The notes beneath the pieces are model-generated. The model was not told where the DNA came from. It saw only the letters and a program-made list of their open reading frames with translations, and ran no database searches. 64,000 nt of DNA, from positions 144,858 through 208,857 of the forward strand of contig NZ_QKQS01000023.1 of the NCBI RefSeq assembly GCF_003226555.1, read 5' to 3'. The DNA is from Rhodopseudomonas palustris. GTDB lineage: Bacteria > Pseudomonadota > Alphaproteobacteria > Rhizobiales > Xanthobacteraceae. Position numbers and translations under genes: made by a program. Numbering within the stretch: the stretch's first letter is position 1; the number at the start of each line of letters is the position of its first letter. Positions 56,742-64,000 of the stretch are shown piece by piece.

Positions 56742-57008
56742 GAGCTGTCCTTCCCTTCGCCGCGGCTGCACCTCACCACATAGAGCTCCGCGTCTCGTCT
56801 TTGCTAGAACGCGCCGCATTAGCCGACAACACATTTCAAAGACGACGACAAACTAACCCTAATTTCGCTTGCTGATTTGAGTACAATTTGAATCAATCTG
56901 GAGTTGTTTACCTTAAGCTCGCTTCGTTGAGGCATTTGCAACGAATCCCCAACCGCATTCGCCTACAATTGCGCTCAAACTCGTCTCGAACCTTCGGAAC
57001 CGGCGCCG

Positions 57009-58826
57009 ATGACTGCGCATGCAGCCACTGCTATCCGCTCTCCTGACGTCGCGACCGCCCGCCCGTCGGCCGCCAAGAGCTGGCTGAGCGCGATCGAGAT
57101 CACCGCGCGGATCGAGCGTGAGCCCACGCGCCTGCTGTGTGACGCCGTCGCCGATTGGGCGTCACGCACGCCGGAGGCGCCCGCGCTGCTTTCCGATCAA
57201 GAGCAATACAACTATTTCGAACTGGCGCGGCAAATCGATCGCTACGCCCGCTGGGCACTCGCCCACGGCATCGGCAGAGGTGTCACCGTCGCGCTGCTGA
57301 TGCCCAACCGCGCCGACTATCTGGCGATCTGGCTCGGCGTCACCAAGGTCGGCGGCGTCGTGGCGCTGCTCAACACCCAACTCACCGGCGCCTCGCTGGC
57401 GCACTGCATCGATGTCGCGCAGCCCGAGCACATCATCGTAGCCAACGAGCTGAGCAGCGCCTACGACGGCGCAAGCCGACATCTGACATCGGCGCCCCGG
57501 CTGTGGCTGCACAGCGGCCATGACCACGGCTCCAGCCTCTCGGCCGCGCTGGCGGCGATCAAGGACGATCCGATCACGGCCGACGAACGTCCTGCCGTCA
57601 CGATCGACGATGTAGCACTGTTGATCTACACCTCGGGCACGACCGGTCTGCCGAAGGCGGCGCGGGTCAGTCATCGCCGGCTGATGAGCTGGGCCGGCTG
57701 GTTCGCAGGTCTCACCGGTGCGACGCCCGATGATCGCATCTACGTTTGCCTGCCGATCTATCACAGCGTCGGCGGCGTGGTCGCGCCCGGCAGCCTGCTG
57801 ATGGCGGGCGGCTCGGTGGTGATCGCCGAAAAATTCTCCGCGCGGCGGTTCTGGGAAGATATCGTCCGCCACGACTGCACGCTGTTCCAGTATATCGGCG
57901 AGCTGTGCCGCTATCTGGTGCAGGCGCCGCATTCGCCTAATGAAGTGCGGCATCGTCTACGGCTCGCCTGCGGTAACGGCCTGCGCGGCGACGTCTGGCA
58001 GGCGTTCCAGACGAGATTCGCGATTCCCCGCATCCTCGAATTCTACGCCTCCACCGAAGGCAATTTTTCGCTCTACAATGTCGAGGGCGAACCCGGCGCG
58101 ATCGGGCGGCTGCCGTCGTTTCTGGCGCATCGCTTCCCCGCCGCGCTGGTGAAATTCGACTTCGACACCGGGCTGCCGCTGCGCGACGAACAGGGGCGCT
58201 GCATCCGCTGCGCACGCGGCGAGGCCGGCGAAGCGATCGGCCGGATCGGTGAGGCCGAACGCGGCGGTGGACGGTTCGAAGGCTACACCAGCGACAACGA
58301 CAGCGAGCGCAAGGTCCTACGCGATGTGTTCGCGCCGGGCGACGCCTGGTTCCGCACCGGCGACCTGATGCTGCAGGACGCCAAAGGCTTCTTCCGCTTC
58401 GTCGACCGGATCGGCGACACCTTCCGCTGGAAGGGCGAGAATGTGGCAGCGAGCGAAGTCGCCGACATACTGGCCGCATGCCCCGGCGTGATCGACGCCT
58501 GCGTGTATGGCGTCAGCGTTCCGCATTACGACGGCCGTGCCGGGATGGCGGCGCTGGTGACGAAAGGCGATTTCGACCTCGACGTACTGCATCGGCATCT
58601 CGCGGAGCGGCTGCCGGCCTACGCACGGCCGCTGTTCCTGCGGCTGCGGTCAGCGCTCGATCTCACAGGCACGTTCAAGCAGGCCAAACAGACGCTGATC
58701 GGCGACGGCTTCGACCCGGGGGTCGTCGGCGATCCGCTCTATGTCGCTGACGCAGTGGCGGGCCGCTACGTGGCTGTCGACGACGACCTTTTCGGCCGCA
58801 TCGCCCGCGGCACATTCAGACTGTGA
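57009..58826 (+). CDS. FATP-like long-chain acyl-CoA synthetase
   Basis: A 605-residue AMP-forming ligase resembling the fatty-acid transport protein group. YTSGTTGLPKAARVSHRR is the P-loop-like A3 motif, FYASTEGNFSLYN the A5 region and DRIGDTFRWKGENVAASEV the hinge (A8) region. It would activate a fatty or dicarboxylic acid with ATP and CoA. Its stop overlaps the aminotransferase start by 1 bp (TGATG), giving a coupled pair. It follows 267 bp of AT-richer intergenic sequence after the MetY gene, with no other feature seen there. Confidence 0.88.
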   Translation: MTAHAATAIRSPDVATARPSAAKSWLSAIEITARIEREPTRLLCDAVADWASRTPEAPALLSDQEQYNYFELARQIDRYARWALAHGIGRGVTVALLMPNRADYLAIWLGVTKVGGVVALLNTQLTGASLAHCIDVAQPEHIIVANELSSAYDGASRHLTSAPRLWLHSGHDHGSSLSAALAAIKDDPITADERPAVTIDDVALLIYTSGTTGLPKAARVSHRRLMSWAGWFAGLTGATPDDRIYVCLPIYHSVGGVVAPGSLLMAGGSVVIAEKFSARRFWEDIVRHDCTLFQYIGELCRYLVQAPHSPNEVRHRLRLACGNGLRGDVWQAFQTRFAIPRILEFYASTEGNFSLYNVEGEPGAIGRLPSFLAHRFPAALVKFDFDTGLPLRDEQGRCIRCARGEAGEAIGRIGEAERGGGRFEGYTSDNDSERKVLRDVFAPGDAWFRTGDLMLQDAKGFFRFVDRIGDTFRWKGENVAASEVADILAACPGVIDACVYGVSVPHYDGRAGMAALVTKGDFDLDVLHRHLAERLPAYARPLFLRLRSALDLTGTFKQAKQTLIGDGFDPGVVGDPLYVADAVAGRYVAVDDDLFGRIARGTFRL

Positions 58827-59710
58827 TGGACCCAACCATGATGGCAGCTCCCGCACCGATCAGCTACTCGCAGACATGGACCTTCTTCGAAGGCGCCTGG
58901 CACGACGGCAACGTGCCAATCATGGGGCCGCGCACCCACGCTGCCTGGCTCGGCTCGATGGTGTTCGACGGCGCCCGCGCGTTCGAAGGCGTGACGCCGG
59001 ATCTCGACCGGCATCTGGCGCGGATCAATTGGTCGGCGACCAATTTCAAGCTAAAGCCGTTGGTGGACGAGGCGACTTGGCACGGCTTGGTTCAGGACGG
59101 CCTGAAGCGGTTCGGCAGCAACGCCGAACTCTACATCCGGCCGATGTATTGGGCGCAGAATGGCGTTGGCGGCGGGGTGCTGTTCGATCCCGACACCACC
59201 AATTGGTGCCTGTGCATCTACGAAGCACCGATGCCGAAGCCGACCGGCCTGTCGATCACGCTCTCGCCGTTCCGCCGCCCGACCGCGGAATCCGCACCGG
59301 TCGAGGCGAAGGCCGGCTGCCTGTATCCGAACAATTCACGGGCGATGATGGAGGCGAAGAGCCGCGGCTTCGACAACTGCCTGCTGCGCGACATGCTCGG
59401 CCATGTCGCCGAGCTCGGTAACTCCAACATCTTCATGGCGAAGGACGGGGTTGTCTACACACCAGCGGCCAACGGCACCTTCCTCAGCGGCATCACCCGG
59501 CAGCGGGTGATCGAACTGCTGCGCGGCAACGGAATCGCCGTGATCGAAACCTCTCTGGCGTATCGGGATTTCGCAACCGCAGACGAGATCTTCGCCAGCG
59601 GCAACTTCGCCAAGGTACAACCGATCACACGGATCGACGACCGCCCGCTCCAGCCGGGCCCATTCTACACCAGGGCACGCAAACTGTATTGGGAGTTCGC
59701 ACACAGCTGA
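58826..59710 (+). CDS. Branched-chain amino acid aminotransferase family
   Basis: A 294-residue fold-type IV PLP enzyme. The Schiff-base Lys is in EAKAGCLYPNNSRAM, and VAELGNSNIFMAKDG and TFLSGITRQRVIELL are the cofactor-phosphate loops. It transfers an amino group between a branched-chain (or related) amino acid and 2-oxoglutarate. Sequence is divergent from housekeeping IlvE, and the position in this cluster suggests it supplies an amino acid, or a keto acid, for the pathway. Its start overlaps the stop of the preceding ligase gene. Confidence 0.85.
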   Translation: MDPTMMAAPAPISYSQTWTFFEGAWHDGNVPIMGPRTHAAWLGSMVFDGARAFEGVTPDLDRHLARINWSATNFKLKPLVDEATWHGLVQDGLKRFGSNAELYIRPMYWAQNGVGGGVLFDPDTTNWCLCIYEAPMPKPTGLSITLSPFRRPTAESAPVEAKAGCLYPNNSRAMMEAKSRGFDNCLLRDMLGHVAELGNSNIFMAKDGVVYTPAANGTFLSGITRQRVIELLRGNGIAVIETSLAYRDFATADEIFASGNFAKVQPITRIDDRPLQPGPFYTRARKLYWEFAHS

Positions 59711-59737
59711 GAGACGCGTAATTCCGCTGTCAGCAGC

Positions 59738-60619
59738 TTACGGACCGAACAGCACCAATTCGGTTTCGGTAAGATCGCAGAGCCGCGGCGGATTCGGCCC
59801 CCTGTAGTATTTGCGGCCACGCGAATCGACATAGAAGCCGGTCAGACCTTCGACCGGGCCGAGCGCATCGACAATCACCAGCGGCCGGCCGCGCCAGATC
59901 AGCGCCCGGCCGAGCGAGCCGGCACAGCGCACGAACTCAGCCACCTCGCGGCAGTAGACGAGCTGCATCGCGGGGAACGGGAAACGGCCGTGCTTCACTC
60001 GCTTCGGCACGAACAAGAACGGCATCGTGGAATCCGACAGGTGCACCGCAAGGGCCACGCATCCATACGCCGCATGGCTGCGCAGCAACTCGCATTCGGT
60101 GTTGCTCAATCCGTCAACCGTTCGGGTTGCTTCGGTCACGACCTCGACGCGGGCACCTTTCTCGGTGCGCGACAGCAGTGGCACCGCGAAAAACATGCCG
60201 TTGCAATAGCGCTTGAAACCGAGCGCTTCGATGATCGGCCAGGTGTTCACTGCTGGCGAAATGTTGACGTAAGTAACCTGCTTGTTCTTCTGTGCCATCG
60301 ACGTCAGCAGCGTCGCGTAATTGCGGAAATCGGGCTCGACGTACCAGCTCGACACGTTGCAGCGCAGGATCTGCTCGGGCCCCGGCCTGCGGGCCGCATA
60401 CAGCAGCAGCAGCACACCGACGACGCGGCCGGCGCTCTCCAGCAGATAACCGTATCGCGGGCATCCCTCCGGGATTTCGCGTGCGCCATGACGATGCAAG
60501 CCGCGCAACCAGTAGTCGCGGCGGCGACCGGAGAAGCCGCGCGTCAGCAGGTCGGAGACGGCGTCGATGTCGGCGTCTCCGATCTCGCGGCAACGTACCT
60601 TGCGGGCTTCCAATGCCAT
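59738..60619 (-). CDS. GNAT-like protein of unknown substrate
   Basis: A 293-residue protein. The first ~160 residues look like an acetyltransferase-type GNAT fold: REIGDADIDAVSDLLTRGF (first helix), GYLLESAGRVVGVLLLLYA (beta strand 4 region), SWYVEPDFRNYATLLTSMAQ (a degenerate acyl-CoA-binding loop) and IIEALGFKRYCNGM. The remaining ~130 residues have no parallel I can name. It is divergent from the carrier-protein gene, with a 100-bp gap between. Such proteins may transfer an acyl or aminoacyl group from a carrier protein or CoA, but this is inference. Confidence 0.55.
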   Translation of the reverse strand: MALEARKVRCREIGDADIDAVSDLLTRGFSGRRRDYWLRGLHRHGAREIPEGCPRYGYLLESAGRVVGVLLLLYAARRPGPEQILRCNVSSWYVEPDFRNYATLLTSMAQKNKQVTYVNISPAVNTWPIIEALGFKRYCNGMFFAVPLLSRTEKGARVEVVTEATRTVDGLSNTECELLRSHAAYGCVALAVHLSDSTMPFLFVPKRVKHGRFPFPAMQLVYCREVAEFVRCAGSLGRALIWRGRPLVIVDALGPVEGLTGFYVDSRGRKYYRGPNPPRLCDLTETELVLFGP

Positions 60620-60719
60620 TTACCAAGCGGCCCGAATTGCAAGTGAGGCGCATGGATTTGTTTCGAATTTGCGCCATATGCTCTTTGTCTCACGGAACGA
60701 GCAGAAAGGCGAAGTATCG

Positions 60720-60965
60720 ATGTCTGTACGGTTAACAATCGTCTCGGCCATGCAGCAAGTCGCTCAGGAACAAGGCTTCAAGACTCCCGAACTCACCGAT
60801 GATCTGGTGCTTCACCAGTCCGGCTTCGACTCGCTCGGCTTCGCCGTTCTGGTGGCCCGCCTCGAGGACGAACTCGGCATCGATCCATTCAGCATGGCCG
60901 ACGACGCATTCTTCCCGGAGACGCTGGGCGACTTCATTGGAGCCTACGAGAATGTCCCCGCGTGA
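60720..60965 (+). CDS. Free-standing acyl/aminoacyl carrier protein
   Basis: An 81-residue carrier protein. The serine that would receive the phosphopantetheine arm is in HQSGFDSLGFAVLV (the DSL motif), followed by the acidic helix ARLEDELGIDPF and a short C-terminal helix. It is acidic, as usual. Start set at ATG 60720 after AAAGG. Its end overlaps the AMP-ligase start by 14 bp. Given the amino acid:[carrier protein] ligase at 63185, this is the likeliest partner for aminoacylation in this window. Confidence 0.9.
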   Translation: MSVRLTIVSAMQQVAQEQGFKTPELTDDLVLHQSGFDSLGFAVLVARLEDELGIDPFSMADDAFFPETLGDFIGAYENVPA

Positions 60966-62328
60966 GATCGTAGCGCTGCGCCACTATCTCATCAGCGGAC
61001 CGGACAATCGCACACTATCGGACGCAACTGACGAGGTTGCGTTCGCCGACATCGCGCATGCGAGCTGCCTTGGCATCGAGCCCTCCGAACTCGCCGGTCG
61101 CTCGGTGCTGCTGTCGCTGTCGACGCAGCTCGTCGCCGGCATCACAATGATCGAACTCGACGGCGTGGCGCGGCGGATGTTGCTTTGCCCGCCCGACGTC
61201 GACATGAACTACGCTGCCGATCTGATCGCAGACGCGGAGATCGACGCGATCGTCACCGATACGCCCGAGCGCTGGCGCGAGCTCGGACTCGACACCGTCG
61301 TCACAGCGAGCCTGCCGCTGCATCCAGCCGCTCCGGCCGCGGTCACGCATGCGACCTCATGGCTGATGCTGACCTCCGGAACCACCGGCCGGCCGAAGAT
61401 CGTCGCGCACACGTTGGCGGCACTGACCGGCGCGATCGTCGGCGACACCGTCGCGAAGGATGCGCCGATCTGGGCGACATTCTACGATATCCGCCGCTAT
61501 GGCGGCCTGCAGATTTTCCTCCGCGCCGTGCTCGGCGCCGGATCGATGGTGCTGTCCACACCCAACGAAGCAATCGGCGATCATCTGGCCCGCCTCACGG
61601 CGCGAGGCGTCACGCACATCTCCGGCACACCGTCGCATTGGCGCAAGGCGCTGATGAACCCTGCAATCGGCAGCTTCCGCCCGAACTACGTCCGGTTGTC
61701 CGGCGAAATCGCCGACCAGGCCGTGCTCGATGGGCTGCGCAACGCGTTTCCTGACGCTTCGATCGGGCACGCCTACGCCTCGACCGAAGCCGGTGTGGGC
61801 TTCGCGGTCAATGACGGTCGCGAGGGCTTCCCCGCCTCGCTGATTGGCAGCACATCCGGCATTGCCATGAAGGTGGCCGACGGATCGCTGCGGATCAAAT
61901 CGAGCCGCACTGCGCACACCTATGTCGGACGTAGCGCGCCGGCGTTGACCGACGCCGACGGCTTCGTCGACACCGGCGACATGGTCGAGCTGCGCGACGA
62001 TCGTTATTATTTTGTCGGCCGGCGCGACGGCGTCATCAATGTCGGTGGCCTCAAGGTGCATCCCGAGGAGGTCGAAGCCGTGATCAATCAGCATCCCTCG
62101 GTGCGGATGTCGCGGGTGCGGGCTCGCCGCAGCCCGATCACCGGGGCGCTGGTGGTCGCCGAAGCCGTGCTCGCGAGCGTCGCCGACGCCGGCCGCACCG
62201 GCGTGATCCGTGAAGCGATCCTCGCCAATTGCCGCGCCGCACTGCCGCCACACAAGGTCCCGACGGCGATCCGCTTCGTGCAACAGCTCGACGTCACCGC
62301 CTCGGGAAAGCTGGCGCGTCATGCATAG
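60952..62328 (+). CDS. AMP-forming acyl/aryl acid ligase
   Basis: A 458-residue ANL-superfamily ligase. WLMLTSGTTGRPKIVAHT is the A3 motif, GHAYASTEAGVGF A5, GFVDTGDMVELRDDRYYFVG A7, RRDGVINVGGLKVHPEEVE A8, and the catalytic Lys is in TASGKLARHA at the very C-terminus. It is shorter than most family members (about 500-550), the N-terminal subdomain being reduced. With the carrier protein it could load an acyl group onto the phosphopantetheine. The start overlaps the carrier gene and the end overlaps the reductase gene by 8 bp. Confidence 0.85.
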   Translation: MSPREIVALRHYLISGPDNRTLSDATDEVAFADIAHASCLGIEPSELAGRSVLLSLSTQLVAGITMIELDGVARRMLLCPPDVDMNYAADLIADAEIDAIVTDTPERWRELGLDTVVTASLPLHPAAPAAVTHATSWLMLTSGTTGRPKIVAHTLAALTGAIVGDTVAKDAPIWATFYDIRRYGGLQIFLRAVLGAGSMVLSTPNEAIGDHLARLTARGVTHISGTPSHWRKALMNPAIGSFRPNYVRLSGEIADQAVLDGLRNAFPDASIGHAYASTEAGVGFAVNDGREGFPASLIGSTSGIAMKVADGSLRIKSSRTAHTYVGRSAPALTDADGFVDTGDMVELRDDRYYFVGRRDGVINVGGLKVHPEEVEAVINQHPSVRMSRVRARRSPITGALVVAEAVLASVADAGRTGVIREAILANCRAALPPHKVPTAIRFVQQLDVTASGKLARHA

Positions 62329-63052
62329 AGTGGTGGTGACCGGCGGCAGCCGCGGCATCGGCTTGGCGATCGCGCGCCGCCTCGCGGCGGGAGGCTACAA
62401 TGTGATCGCGGTCGCGCGGCGCGAGAGCGACGAGCTGAAAGCCGCGATCGATGACGCTTCGCAGGGGCCAGGCTCGATCACATTCAGGGCATACGATCTT
62501 GGCGACATCGACGGGCTCGCTGGCCTCGCCAAATCGCTGCGCCAGGATTTCGGAAAGATCTACGGCCTCGTCAACAACGCCGGAATCGGCACCGAGGGCG
62601 TGCTCGCCACCATGCACAATAGCCAGATCGAGACGCTGCTGCGCATCAACGTCACCTCGCCGATCGTGCTGACCAAATACATCGTGCGACAGATGATGGC
62701 CGATGGCGCCGGGCGCGTGATCAACATGTCGTCGATCATCGGCTCGACCGGCTATAATGGACTGTCGGTGTACGGCGCCACCAAGGCAGCGGCGATCGGC
62801 TTCACCCGCTCGTTGGCGCGCGAAGTAGGCCGGCTCGGCATCACCGTCAACGCGATCGCGCCGGGCTTCATCGACACAGAACTCACCGCCGGACTCGCCG
62901 GCGAGGGTCGCCAGAAGATCGCCGGTCGAAGCGCGCTGCGGCGCCTCGCCGAAGCCGACGATGTCGCCCGAATGGTCGAGTTCTTGCTCGGCGACGGCGG
63001 CCGTAACATCACCGGAACGGTGCAAACGATCGACGCAGGGAACACGGCGTAG
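62321..63052 (+). CDS. 3-oxoacyl-ACP reductase-like SDR
   Basis: A 243-residue FabG-type short-chain dehydrogenase. VVVTGGSRGIGLAIARRLA binds NADP, LVNNAGIG is the structural motif, and the catalytic tetrad is complete (Ser in MSSIIGSTGYNG, Tyr and Lys in YGATKAA). It would reduce a 3-oxo group on a carrier-bound acyl chain. The ATG overlaps the AMP ligase stop by 8 bp, so carrier protein, ligase and reductase are one translation-coupled unit. Confidence 0.9.
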   Translation: MHRVVVTGGSRGIGLAIARRLAAGGYNVIAVARRESDELKAAIDDASQGPGSITFRAYDLGDIDGLAGLAKSLRQDFGKIYGLVNNAGIGTEGVLATMHNSQIETLLRINVTSPIVLTKYIVRQMMADGAGRVINMSSIIGSTGYNGLSVYGATKAAAIGFTRSLAREVGRLGITVNAIAPGFIDTELTAGLAGEGRQKIAGRSALRRLAEADDVARMVEFLLGDGGRNITGTVQTIDAGNTA

Positions 63053-63074
63053 GTTCGTCGAACCACCCCACCCT

Positions 63075-63178
63075 CGTCATTCCGGGGCGCGCGCAGCGCA
63101 TCCCGGAATGACGGGGAGAGATATGTGGACCAAAGCGAGATTCCGGGCTCGCTCGCTGGCGCGAGCGCCCCGGAACGA
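63075..63178. repeat. Palindromic repeat between converging genes
   Basis: A first hairpin CGTCATTCCGGG/CCCGGAATGACG (12 bp, 15-nt loop) is followed by a second, imperfect one (ATTCCGGGCTCGCTCGC...GCGAGCGCCCCGGAAC). The outer ends are inverted copies of each other. It is a dispersed-repeat type common in Rhizobiales, different from the one at 40604. It fills the gap between the FabG-like gene and the convergent aminoacyl ligase and could end transcription from both sides. Confidence 0.75.
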
Positions 63179-63184
63179 CAGGCG

Positions 63185-64000
63185 TCAGATGTCGAGCATC
63201 TTCCGCACACTCGCCGGCCAAGCGCTGGTGTCGATGCCGTGGGTCGCGAACAGTGCGACCGCGAGGCGGTCCATGCCGAAGGCGACGCAGCCGGTGTGGG
63301 CCGGATGGCCCTCCGCATCCTCGATGCCCCAAGTGACGCCGAAATGCTCGCGGTGATAGTTGAAGCTCATGCAGGCGGTCGGCTGCTCTTCCGAACGTAG
63401 CGGCACCAGCAGTTCGAACTTCAGTGCCTGTTGCTGCTGGCTGATCGCCTTCATCTGGCCGACCCGACCAAAGAACGGATCGGACGCTGTATCGACACGG
63501 AACTTGAGACCGAGGTCGCGCGCGATCGCCTGAGCCTTCACCATCCAGCGCTCGCGGAAGTCGGCGACGTCCTGAGGAGCGCCGATGCAGACGTATTCCC
63601 GCATCCGGAACGACTGCAGCCGGTCGAGATGCTTCGACGGCTCGCGGCGGAAACAATCGGCTGCGACGTCGAATCGTGCGCCCCCCACAGGCAGCGGACC
63701 ACGGCTCGCGGCGATTGGATACACCGGGTAGCAGGCAGCCGGCGACAGCACGAGATCCGCCGGCGACAGCGACGTGGTCCAGTCGCCACCGGAGTCGAAG
63801 CGGCTGACTGCCGCATTGATCTCCTGTTCGGTGCCGTGCAGACCGCAGACGCAGCCGAGCAGATTGGGAAAGCTCTTCAGATACCCAGACTTCTCGAGCT
63901 GGCTTCGGCTCATCACTGGCGGGAAGCGCATCACCTCGGTGCCGTCCTCGCGATGCCGCGAGATCAGCGCAGCGAGCTTTTCGACCACGCCCTCGTACAG
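63185..64000 (-). CDS. Amino acid:[carrier protein] ligase (SerRS-like), partial
   Basis: The minus-strand frame stays open past the right edge, so the N-terminus is missing. The visible ~271 residues are a class II synthetase core. Motif 2 is in DCFRREPSKHLDRLQSFRMRE and motif 3 in VAFGMDRLAVALFATHG. There is no tRNA-binding coiled-coil arm in the visible part. Cysteines in SPAACYPVYP and HTGCVAFGM fit the zinc ligands of the Bradyrhizobium ligases that charge carrier proteins (established for that family). Amino acid choice (often Gly or Ala there) cannot be told. The carrier protein at 60720 is the likely acceptor. Confidence 0.85.
   Translation of the reverse strand: MYEGVVEKLAALISRHREDGTEVMRFPPVMSRSQLEKSGYLKSFPNLLGCVCGLHGTEQEINAAVSRFDSGGDWTTSLSPADLVLSPAACYPVYPIAASRGPLPVGGARFDVAADCFRREPSKHLDRLQSFRMREYVCIGAPQDVADFRERWMVKAQAIARDLGLKFRVDTASDPFFGRVGQMKAISQQQQALKFELLVPLRSEEQPTACMSFNYHREHFGVTWGIEDAEGHPAHTGCVAFGMDRLAVALFATHGIDTSAWPASVRKMLDI

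Noticed and set aside
56742-56940. SAM-II-type riboswitch upstream of the methionine genes
   Set aside because: CGCGG...TGCAGCCGCG resembles part of the first stem, but the conserved downstream pseudoknot segment (TGATAAA...GCTAAA) is missing.

Overview
The window is GC-rich (roughly 65%), densely coded, and reads like the chromosome of an alphaproteobacterium of the Rhodopseudomonas/Bradyrhizobium group. This is inference from family content: BA14K-like protein, an amino acid:[carrier protein] ligase homologue, many transporters, a MaoC-phosphotransacetylase fusion, and GC-rich palindromic repeats. I see no tRNA, rRNA, insertion sequence, prophage or CRISPR array.

Layout. 1-5182: a polyamine/polar-substrate-type ABC importer operon (ATPase, fused double permease, binding protein) with an IclR regulator at its end. 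Two matching 17-bp palindromes lie in the divergent promoter region upstream. 5196-10347: acyl-CoA dehydrogenase, GMP reductase, ketopantoate reductase, a secreted nuclease-like protein and a double-hotdog thioesterase. 10495-18724: a diguanylate cyclase, then a minus-strand block of energy genes: PPK2, a FabI paralogue, MaoC-Pta fusion, acetate kinase, and an H+-type P-ATPase. 19101-28064: membrane and ion-handling genes (CDF metal exporter, DUF4396, Na+/H+ antiporter, MscS channel), plus a membrane quinoprotein dehydrogenase and a BA14K protein. 28197-35659: a membrane-tethered trehalose-6-phosphate synthase, DUF2254 protein, SDR, HtrA protease and small envelope proteins. 35817-40552: a BMP/nucleoside-type ABC importer. 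40604-42436: a palindromic repeat, an HtrA-like protein that has lost its catalytic triad, and a truncated TctC-type binding protein.

42557-54350 is an exopolysaccharide locus: Wzy/ligase-like polymerase, GalE, WecG/TagA glycosyltransferase, GH5 glycanase, Wzz/Wzc-like protein with a degenerate kinase domain, GT4 glycosyltransferase, a beta-propeller sugar enzyme, VanZ-like protein and Wzx-like flippase. Its intergenic regions share GGTTAA/TTAACC hexamers. No initiating glycosyltransferase or outer-membrane Wza is visible here. 54421-56741 holds a methionine pair (MetA-family acyltransferase and MetY-type sulfhydrylase).

57009-64000 is the most unusual part. It has a FATP-like acyl-CoA synthetase, a branched-chain-type aminotransferase, a GNAT-like protein, a free-standing carrier protein, an AMP ligase, a FabG-like reductase and, running off the right edge, an amino acid:[carrier protein] ligase (a SerRS-like enzyme that charges carrier proteins instead of tRNA). 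Together they look like a small pathway that builds an acyl and/or aminoacyl thioester product whose identity is unknown.
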